Origin: Planctomyces sp.
GTDB lineage: Bacteria; Planctomycetota; Planctomycetia; Planctomycetales; Planctomycetaceae
Assembly: GCA_013822855.1 (NCBI GenBank)
Contig: PNLE01000008.1
Coordinates: 1 to 44,250, forward strand
Length of the DNA: 44,250 nucleotides
Direction of reading: 5' to 3'
Part shown: positions 9,190 through 16,402 of the stretch, in pieces
Numbering within the stretch: the stretch's first letter is position 1
Layout of the letters: each line of letters starts with the position of its first letter
Program-made: the position numbers and the translations under genes
The notes under the pieces: generated by a model
What the model saw: the letters and a program-made list of their open reading frames with translations, nothing else
Told to the model about the DNA's origin: nothing
Databases searched by the model: none

Positions 9190-10854
9190 ATGACTCAAAC
9201 CTTCTCCCTCCTTCCCGAAAGCGCACCCTTCAATGAAGAGCAGCGCGCCTGGCTGAATGGTTTTTTGGCGGGTTGGATTGGGCTGCAACAAGAAGGCGCG
9301 ACGGATGGTTCACATCTCGCCTTGCCGCCTTCTCTATTGGATGTTCCCCAAAGTGTCATTTCGGGAGCACTGGCCGACGATGAAACATTCCCGTGGCACG
9401 ACCCGGCGTTGCCGCTCGACGAGCGATTGCGACTGGCCGAAGGGAAACCACTGCCGCGTCTGATGATGGCGGCGATGGCCCAACTCGACTGCGGCACTTG
9501 CGGGTACGACTGCCGCCGCTATGCCGAGGCGATCGTCAGCGGCGAAGAGAAGAGCCTCAAGCTCTGCACCCCCGGCGGCAAGGAGACCGCGAAGCTTCTC
9601 AAGGAGTTATTCACGAAGCCCTCCGTAGCGGGGAGCAACGGCCATACGAACGGTCATTCAAATGGGCACACACCGGGCGGGACGGCTGCTCACGACATCC
9701 TCGACGAACTGACCGGTCATACGAGCAACGGACACGCGGTCTGGAGCCGGCACAACCCGTACCATGCCCCGTTGCGGCTGGTGCGGGAACTCAACGGCGA
9801 CGGATCCGCCAAGCGAACTTCCCATGTCGAGATCGATCTCGCAGGGAGCGGCTTGACCTATCATGTCGGCGATTCGTTGGGCGTCTACCCGTCCAATTGC
9901 CCGGATCTGGTCTCCGGAGTGTTGCAGGCCCTCGGCGCGTTGGGAAACGAAATGGTGGTCGTTGACGAACAGACACTGCCGCTCTCGACGGCGCTCGCGG
10001 AAAAATTCTGCTTGTCCGAGATCACCGACGAACTGATCGAACGGTTGCTGGCCATCACCTGGGAGCCCGTGCACCAGGAATGGCTCCAGCAGGTGAAAGC
10101 GGAGAGTGACCTGATCGACGGTTGGGATGTTCTCGAACTTCTTACGCGGATCTCCCCGCTATTATTACGCCCGGCAGAATTGCTCGCAGTGCTGTCGCCC
10201 TTGAAGCCCAGGCTGTATTCGATCAGCAGTTCGCTCAAGGCCTGTCCCGACCAAGTGCATCTGACGGTGGGCAGGGTGGCATGGGAGTTCCAGGGCCGCT
10301 ACCGCAAAGGAGTGGCCTCGACGATGTTCGCCGACCGGTTGGAACCCGGCGGTCGTGTCAAGGTTTTCGTGCAGCCGTCGCACGGGTTCACCGTTCCGCA
10401 GGACCCCGCCACGCCGGTCATCATGATCGGGCCGGGAACGGGGATCGCCCCGTTCCGCGCGTTTCTGCAGGAACGCCGGGCGACCGAAGCCTCAGGAAAA
10501 AACTGGTTGTTCTTCGGCGATCAACGGTCCACAACCGATTTCCTCTATCGGGAGGAACTCGAAGAGTTGCGTGAGTGTGGCCTGCTCACGCGGCTGGACT
10601 GCGCCTTCAGCCGCGATCAGGAGGCGAAGGTCTACGTCCAGCACCGCATGGTCGAGCAAGGGGCCGAAATCTGGAAGTGGCTCCAAGACGGGGCCCACAT
10701 CTACGTGTGCGGCGACGCGAAGCGGATGGCGGTGGACGTCGACCAGGCACTCCGTCAGATCATCCGTCAACACGGCATGCTCGATCAAACAACGACCAGC
10801 GACTTCATGACGACCATGATCCAGAGCAAAAGATACTGCCGGGATGTCTATTAG
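9190..10854 (+). CDS. CysJ-like FAD/NAD(P)H reductase with N-terminal Fe-S domain
   Basis: A 554-residue diflavin-reductase relative without a flavodoxin (FMN) domain. Residues 14-28 carry the F-x3-QR-x-WL-x-GF-x2-G motif shared with the nitrite reductase. Four cysteines follow at C101, C104, C108 and C126 (LDCGTCGYDC...LCTPGG), resembling the RnfB-type [4Fe-4S] domain. A low-complexity linker with repeated NGH units (about residues 145-165) leads into the CysJ-like FAD domain with the RLYSISSS motif near residue 340. The NAD(P)H domain has GPGTGIAPFRAFLQER near 413, YVCGDAKRM near 504, and a terminal aromatic residue. It probably takes hydride from NAD(P)H through FAD to the Fe-S cluster and on to the nitrite and/or nitrate reductase; this role is inferred from position. 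Annotation as a sulfite reductase subunit would be misleading here. The last gene of the cluster, it converges on a minus-strand gene 75 nt away. Confidence 0.85.
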   Translation: MTQTFSLLPESAPFNEEQRAWLNGFLAGWIGLQQEGATDGSHLALPPSLLDVPQSVISGALADDETFPWHDPALPLDERLRLAEGKPLPRLMMAAMAQLDCGTCGYDCRRYAEAIVSGEEKSLKLCTPGGKETAKLLKELFTKPSVAGSNGHTNGHSNGHTPGGTAAHDILDELTGHTSNGHAVWSRHNPYHAPLRLVRELNGDGSAKRTSHVEIDLAGSGLTYHVGDSLGVYPSNCPDLVSGVLQALGALGNEMVVVDEQTLPLSTALAEKFCLSEITDELIERLLAITWEPVHQEWLQQVKAESDLIDGWDVLELLTRISPLLLRPAELLAVLSPLKPRLYSISSSLKACPDQVHLTVGRVAWEFQGRYRKGVASTMFADRLEPGGRVKVFVQPSHGFTVPQDPATPVIMIGPGTGIAPFRAFLQERRATEASGKNWLFFGDQRSTTDFLYREELEELRECGLLTRLDCAFSRDQEAKVYVQHRMVEQGAEIWKWLQDGAHIYVCGDAKRMAVDVDQALRQIIRQHGMLDQTTTSDFMTTMIQSKRYCRDVY

Positions 10855-10929
10855 GCACAATACGGAAAGGCCAATGCCCACACCCGCTCGGTTACTATCC
10901 AACCTTTCAAAATACAAATCGTTGTGGGA

Positions 10930-12853
10930 CTAATCACTCCACGACTCGGCTTCACGACGTGGTAGGCCCGGAAGGCCGAGGAGGAGTCTGGCGGTGGAGA
11001 TCAAACGCTCACGGTCGGAGGCCTCCATCCAGTGATCGCGGAGTCGCAAGGCGAGTTCCACCTCGCCGGTGATCAGATTGTCGACGCCCCGCTGAAGCTG
11101 CCGCATGAGTTGGGCTTCACCGCTCATGCCCCAGACCATGACTGATCGATGGCCTGAGTGGGCATCGCGCAGCATCACATCGGAGAGATGCTCCGCACGG
11201 ACACTGATCGCGTCGAGATCCAGACGATGCACATTTCCAATCGATTGCCCGATGATCAGGCCGATCGGGATGCCGGGATGGCTCTTTCGGAGATTCACCA
11301 GAGCATCCTGACTGAGCGAGGTGACAATACACTGATCGCTCATTTTCGTATCGGTCACGATTCGGCCCACCGCTACAGCCAACTCATCGCTCTGACCAAA
11401 GACCTTGATCTCGATGTTCAGTCGGACTTTCCCCCCGCAGAGTGCGATGGCCTCCTCGAGCGTGGGAATACGTTCATCGGCGAAGCGATGATCGAACCAA
11501 CTCCCCACATCCAGCTGTCGAGCCTCGGCCAATGAGACCTCGCTCAATCGACGCGAATCGCCTGCCACCCAATTGAGATCCCGATCATGCAACAGCACGA
11601 CCGCTCCATCGCTCGTCTGATGCACATCAATCTCGGCGTAGTCCGCACCAGCTTCAATCGCCTTTTGCAGAGCGGCCAAAGTGTTTTCGGGTGCCGCGTG
11701 CGAATGGCCCCGGTGAGCTGTCACCAGGACTTTGGGACGCTGCTCCACCTTCTGTGCCAGATAGCCCCAGATGCTGAGGGGGCTGACTATTAGAAGAAAA
11801 CTGACAACCCAGGGGGCCACCCAGAGCCATTTGGGACCGACCCAAGTGTCGCCACTTGGGGCCATGTCGATCGATGTCACCACTTCCCCAAGCTCGGCAC
11901 TTCGCAATAGATAGAGTCGACGTAGGCTCAGTGCCAAGCCAACCGAAGAAAAAAATGAGAGTGTTGAGAGCAGGGCGGCTTGAAGGCCCAACAGCGACAT
12001 CAGGGCGACCCATGAATCCCCCCCGAAAGTAGCCAGAACCACGTGGGCCAGCAGTTTCATACAGCTCGCCATCACGCCCCCGGAGGCAAGTGTCAGACCC
12101 AGCCAGCCCAGGAGGATGGAGGCGATCGGCCAGCCCGCGCCTCGAACTCGATCGCGGCTAGCTTTCAGCGCCTGAATCGTCCTCGGCTGCTCGTAAAGCA
12201 GGATGGGAAGTGCGAGTGACCAGCGGACAGCCAGGAACAAACCGCATCCTGCGGTGGCCGCCAGCAACACAAGGCCCACGATCGCGGCAATCCAGAATTC
12301 CCAAGGTCGGACATTGAGATAGAAGTAGATGTCGTATCGAGTCAAGAGGATGGAATAAACGAGCAACGCGGCAAGCAGCAAAAGGGGAAATCGCCAAGGC
12401 CATCAGAACCAGTTTGGCAATCGCCAGGCGGGTTGCCTGCCAAATCGAGTAACCGACTGATCGCCACGAGAACCATTTCCCGCCACGGCCCGTGCTTTGG
12501 CCAACCGAAATCTGCGCTGCCAAAGCCATAAGGCCCGCCTGTTCAACCAGTGCGACCGTGACGGTCAATACCGCCAATACTACGGCATAGCAGACTCCCC
12601 AAGGTGTGAGGAGAAACCACGCGAGATCCTGGTTGCTGACAGCGGAGTGACCAGCCTGAAGTAGCACCGACGTGAGGATCAAGGCCATGACGGGTGCGAA
12701 CAGCCATGCCCTCGCGGCTTGAAAGAGCAAGTGGAAGACCAAAAGCATGCGCCATTCGGATCGGAAAACTCGAATAACATCTTTCGCGAAAAGGAAAGGT
12801 GAGATTGAACGCGGACTTGGACTCTCGATGGCGTTCCCCTTGTCGATCGGCAT
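10930..12853 (-). pseudogene. Glycerophosphodiester phosphodiesterase with membrane domain, split by a frameshift
   Basis: Two minus-strand reading frames together make one recognisable gene. The N-terminal frame (12853 down to about 12390) encodes a multi-helix membrane domain of the GPDPase-membrane type. The C-terminal frame (from about 12400 down to 10930) continues with further helices and then a GDPD catalytic domain with TAHRGHSHAAPENTL, EIDVHQTSDG and LLHDRDL, which supply the catalytic histidines and metal-binding acids. This family hydrolyses glycerophosphodiesters to glycerol-3-phosphate and an alcohol. The frames meet in the run AAAAGGGGAAA (plus strand, 12380-12390); removing one base there restores a single protein of about 640 residues. 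A sequencing or assembly error, real inactivation and programmed frameshifting all remain possible. The start at 12853 is uncertain (12871 and 12898 are alternatives). The C-terminal frame alone could start at a TTG at 12381. Confidence 0.75.
12380..12390 (-). other. Frameshift site in homopolymer run
   Basis: The minus-strand run TTTCCCCTTTT is where the membrane-domain frame must switch to the GDPD frame. The downstream frame is closed by a TGA only about 12 nt upstream of this run, so the shift is confined to a window of about 15-20 nt. Deleting one T or C restores an unbroken hydrophobic helix. Confidence 0.7.
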
Positions 12854-12948
12854 CCCTGAATATTTGGGCATTTGACAATGGCTGCACAGGAAAGCCATTT
12901 CGGCCTATCGGGAGCCGACTCCAGCTTTTCGCTTTTGATCAGACGAAA

Positions 12949-14316
12949 TCAAGGGAGCGATGATCCCGACGTTGTCGGGACACTTTCAAACTCCCGGCTG
13001 ACGCTCCACTTTTCCGTTTCGTGGAAGCGGATGCGACCATCGGCACCGCCGGTGGCGAGCTGTTTTCCGTCGGCCGAGAACGCCATGGCAAAGACCGCCC
13101 CATGGGGCACCTTGAACTGGGCGAGGCGCTGGCCGTTGTCGACCCGGAAGACTCTCACTTCACCCGAACTGGCTCCGCAGGCGATGAGGCTTCCATCGGC
13201 CTTGAAAGCCATCGTCAGGATGGGTGCGCCCATGTGCTCAAATTCCCGCACAAAGCTGTTCTCCTTGTTGTCCCCCTCGGCGAGCCTCCCACCGCGCGGC
13301 TCCATTTTGAACAGACGGATCTTGCCTTCTGTTCCCCCGGTGGCGACGAGTTCCTCCAATGGATGGCGTGCCAGGCAGAGCAGGGGGTCGCGCGGCTGGT
13401 TGACATCGTCGATGAGATGGCCGGTGGCGATGTCGATAAGTTTCGCGGCTTTGTCGCGGCTCACCGTCACGAGACGCCGACCATCATTCGAGAACGCCGT
13501 GCCGAAGACCCAATCGAGATGGTTGTCGCAACGCATGACCTCGTTGCCATCGGCGATGTCGAACACCCGCACGAGTTTGTCGGCACATCCCACCGCCACC
13601 CGCCGGTTGTCGGGAGAGATAGAGAGACCGTAGAAGCTGTCATTCGACGCCTTGATTGATCGGACAAGCCGTCTCGCCACGACGTCCCAGATCTGAATCT
13701 CCCCGAACTCGGAGACCGCGCCACCGCTCGCGACCAAGAGCGAGCCATCTTTGGAAAATGCAACTGCTTCCAAGCGTGGCGAGTCACCGGGCAATCGGGC
13801 CGCGATTCCTGTGCCATCCGCCTTGTGTAGAAGGATCTCATGCCGCCCCGGTACGGCCAGAAGTGCTCCATCGGGTGAGAACGCCATGGCATTGACCGAT
13901 GGCAGGGATTGATAGATCAATGGCTGCCGCGGATGCTTCGTCGACATCTCGACCGGCGGCCCAACCAATGCCCCCTGCGCGACCCAGCGGGTGAGCAATT
14001 CGATCTCGCTCGCGGTCAACGCCTCGCCATCTTTGGGCATCTCCGGAGTTTCACCCTCAATCGTTTCGATCAATCGGCTGTGTAGGGGATCACCAGCCTT
14101 GATACTGGGGCCGGCATGACCGCCTTTCATCAATGAGGGAAGAGTTGTCAGATCCAATCCCCCTTTGGCTTTCCCCGGTTTGTGACAGGAAATGCAGTTG
14201 ACGCGCAGAATCGGCAGCACATCCCGCTCAAAGCCGATTTGCTCCTCCGAACGGGCAGTCGCCGAAGACATCAGCAGTAGCAAAGCAAAGGCAGCGGTGA
14301 TGGGAATCGTTCTCAT
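12949..14316 (-). CDS. Secreted c-type cytochrome fused to WD40 repeats
   Basis: A 455-residue protein with a Sec signal peptide (residues 1-22), then a planctomycete-type cytochrome domain with CISCH (C41, C44, H45) and the typical GGLDLTTLPSLMKGG and DGEALTASE segments. From about residue 125 there are WD40 repeats recognisable by recurrent AFSPDGALLAV-, AFSKDGSLLVA-, SISPDNRRVAV- and AFSADGKQLAT-like strands, enough for one seven-blade propeller. Heme attachment implies location outside the cytoplasm. The start at 14316 overlaps the stop of the upstream gene by four bases (ATGA), so it is the last cistron of the four-gene minus-strand operon. Its function is unknown; electron transfer or heme-linked scaffolding is the reasonable inference. 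An upstream in-frame start at 14352 would extend into the preceding gene and lacks a signal-like beginning. Confidence 0.85.
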   Translation of the reverse strand: MRTIPITAAFALLLLMSSATARSEEQIGFERDVLPILRVNCISCHKPGKAKGGLDLTTLPSLMKGGHAGPSIKAGDPLHSRLIETIEGETPEMPKDGEALTASEIELLTRWVAQGALVGPPVEMSTKHPRQPLIYQSLPSVNAMAFSPDGALLAVPGRHEILLHKADGTGIAARLPGDSPRLEAVAFSKDGSLLVASGGAVSEFGEIQIWDVVARRLVRSIKASNDSFYGLSISPDNRRVAVGCADKLVRVFDIADGNEVMRCDNHLDWVFGTAFSNDGRRLVTVSRDKAAKLIDIATGHLIDDVNQPRDPLLCLARHPLEELVATGGTEGKIRLFKMEPRGGRLAEGDNKENSFVREFEHMGAPILTMAFKADGSLIACGASSGEVRVFRVDNGQRLAQFKVPHGAVFAMAFSADGKQLATGGADGRIRFHETEKWSVSREFESVPTTSGSSLP

Positions 14317-15065
14317 TCGACCGGCTCCACAGTCAACAGATAACTGTGCCACTCGCCACCCATGTCATGGGCATCCGTCAGGCAGATAAAAATCGGCCCC
14401 GCGTGCCTGGGCGTGAACTCCAAGCTCGGATCGCGGGCCTCAGCATCGTCCGAGGCCGCAAGGAACTGACCGTTCGCGTCGTAACACTGAATCATCGGAT
14501 CCATCAGCAAGGAACCGCCGCCGATCGCGCGAATCTTGAGCTTTCGCCCGGCTGTCGCCTGCCATTCGTAGACATCCACATCCCTTTCCCCCTGAAACTC
14601 GCCGCGTACGACTTTTCCAAGTGGCAGTTTGCAGGTTTCGCGAAAGCCGTTGTTGGGTTCGATCTCTTCGAGCACGCGTTCCTGATCGACCAAATGGACG
14701 CTGCCATGAACGTCTCCTGAAGGAACGGCGACAACAAACTTAAGCACCGAGGCGGGAAGTTCGGCGGGCAGCGTGATCTCCGCCAACAATTGGCAATCCC
14801 CCGCGACCTTGTTCTCCAAGCCCTTGGGCTGAGTGGCGTCCTTTTTCTCCTTGATGACGGCCGTGACTCCTGGTGCTTCGGGAAATCGAAGTTCTGTCGC
14901 TTCCTTGAGCTTGAAGCCACGAATCTTGAGAGTTCGCACGCCGCCGGTGACCAGCGATACCGGTTCAATCGCGGTGATCGAGACGGATCCCTTTCCGGGT
15001 TCTTCAGCCACGCTGGAAAGCGAACCGGCCAGCCACAGCAAGCCGATCAAGAGGGTTCGCTTCAT
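14313..15065 (-). CDS. Secreted protein with PPC-type domain
   Basis: A 250-residue protein starting with a signal peptide (MKRTLLIGLLWLAGSLSSVA). The first half (about residues 28-125) looks like an Ig/TIG-type beta domain (ITAIEPVSLVTGGVRTLKIRG). The second half contains EIEPNNGFRETCKLPLGKV and RDVDVYEWQATAGRKLKI, the pattern of the bacterial pre-peptidase C-terminal (PPC) domain, ending near FICLTDAHDMGGEWHSY. No catalytic motif or heme site is visible, so it is probably a binding or structural partner of the cytochrome/DUF1501 proteins. It overlaps the gene before it (ATGA at 15062-15065) and the gene after it (14313-14316), so all three are likely translationally coupled. Confidence 0.82.
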   Translation of the reverse strand: MKRTLLIGLLWLAGSLSSVAEEPGKGSVSITAIEPVSLVTGGVRTLKIRGFKLKEATELRFPEAPGVTAVIKEKKDATQPKGLENKVAGDCQLLAEITLPAELPASVLKFVVAVPSGDVHGSVHLVDQERVLEEIEPNNGFRETCKLPLGKVVRGEFQGERDVDVYEWQATAGRKLKIRAIGGGSLLMDPMIQCYDANGQFLAASDDAEARDPSLEFTPRHAGPIFICLTDAHDMGGEWHSYLLTVEPVE

Positions 15066-16378
15066 GTATAGAGTTCCTGAACAGTGGCCCCCTCGGCGAG
15101 GATTGTCACCGGCCGGCCTTCAGGAGTGAGGAGTTCCTTCGCGGGATCGATCCCCAGCGACTCATAGACCGTCCAAGCGACATCCGCGGGACGGACGGGG
15201 CGATTGGTGACGAACGCGCCGTTTTTATCCGTGGCACCGATCACCTTACCACGGGCCACTCCCGCACCGGCCCATAGCATTGAACCCGCTCGACCCCAGT
15301 GGTCTCGTCCCGCCTTGTCGTTGACCTTGGGTGTGCGGCCGAATTCCCCCATCGTCAGCACCAGCGTTTCCTCGAGCAATCCCCGATCGTCGAGGTCACG
15401 GATGAGAGCACTGTAACCTTGATCGAACTCGGGAAGCTTTTTGTCCAGTCCTTTGAAGATTTCTCCGTGGTGATCCCACCCACCATAGTTCACTGTCACG
15501 AATCGAACGCCATTTTCCACCAGGCGACGGGCCAGCAGCACGCTCTGGCCGAATTCGTTGCGGCCGTAATCGTCACGCGTTTTCGCCTCCTCCCGATCCA
15601 TGGCGAAGGCCGATTGCGCCTGGGTGGAGAGAACCATCTCCGCCGCCTTGCGACTGAACTCGTCATAGGTGGCGATTTGATCGTTGCCCTTCACGCGGTC
15701 GGCAAGATGATCGACGGCGGCGAGCAACGATCGCCGCCGCTCGTGTGTCTGGGAGGTTACGCTCGCGGAGGCCGACAAGTCGCGAACCTTGTAGCCGGAG
15801 TCGTTGGGATTGCCCGCCTTGAAGGACTCGCAGCGCCCCCCCAACCACACGCTTTTTCCCAACTCCCAGGTGAACGACGGGTTCTTGGGGACAGCCACAT
15901 AGGGGGGAACCGCACCGGCAAAGCCCGTCTCATGGGCAACGACGGCTCCTATCGCGGGATGGTCACCAAAAGGTGTACCAAACCTCCCGGAAAGGACCCA
16001 GTTGCTCGCCGTCTCATGATGATCGTTCTCGTGTGTCCCACTGCGAACGAGCGTCAGTTTGTCCATGATCTGCGCTGTTTTCGGAAGCAGCTCACAGATG
16101 CGGAGGCCGGGAACGGTGGTGTCGATGCTGCCGTACTTGCCGCGAATCTGCTCGACGGCCTCGGGCTTCATGTCGAACGAATCATGATGCGACAGACCGC
16201 CCCCCAAATAAATCAGGATGACCGACTTGGCTTGAGAAGGATCGCCGCTGGCGTCGGCTGCCAAAAGCTGCGGAAGTGAAAGCGCCAATGGCGACAGCGC
16301 CCCGATCCGCACAAAATCGCGGCGGGCCATGCCGTTGCAGAAGCGGCGGCGAATGTTGGAAAGCGAAATGTCGAGCAT
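15062..16378 (-). CDS. DUF1501 protein, Tat-exported
   Basis: A 438-residue DUF1501 protein, a family widespread in Planctomycetes and related to the alkaline phosphatase/sulfatase fold. A twin-arginine signal is seen at residues 18-42 (ARRDFVRIGALSPLALSLP). Conserved segments include GGGLSHHDSFDMKPEA, GGWDHHGEIF, MGEFGRTPKV and GRDHWGRAGSMLWAGAG, rich in His/Asp residues that would suit metal binding. The enzymatic activity of the family is not established to my knowledge. It lies 24 nt after the DUF1549/DUF1553 cytochrome gene, its usual neighbour, and overlaps the PPC-domain gene downstream. A start at 16330 (MARRDFV), just ahead of the Tat motif, is an alternative. Confidence 0.88.
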   Translation of the reverse strand: MLDISLSNIRRRFCNGMARRDFVRIGALSPLALSLPQLLAADASGDPSQAKSVILIYLGGGLSHHDSFDMKPEAVEQIRGKYGSIDTTVPGLRICELLPKTAQIMDKLTLVRSGTHENDHHETASNWVLSGRFGTPFGDHPAIGAVVAHETGFAGAVPPYVAVPKNPSFTWELGKSVWLGGRCESFKAGNPNDSGYKVRDLSASASVTSQTHERRRSLLAAVDHLADRVKGNDQIATYDEFSRKAAEMVLSTQAQSAFAMDREEAKTRDDYGRNEFGQSVLLARRLVENGVRFVTVNYGGWDHHGEIFKGLDKKLPEFDQGYSALIRDLDDRGLLEETLVLTMGEFGRTPKVNDKAGRDHWGRAGSMLWAGAGVARGKVIGATDKNGAFVTNRPVRPADVAWTVYESLGIDPAKELLTPEGRPVTILAEGATVQELYT

Positions 16379-16402
16379 GTGGGTCTCGATTTCAAATGGC
16401 GG

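Noticed and set aside
15299-16279. 326-codon open frame on the plus strand
   Set aside because: It is antisense to the DUF1501 gene, which has Tat and family motifs.
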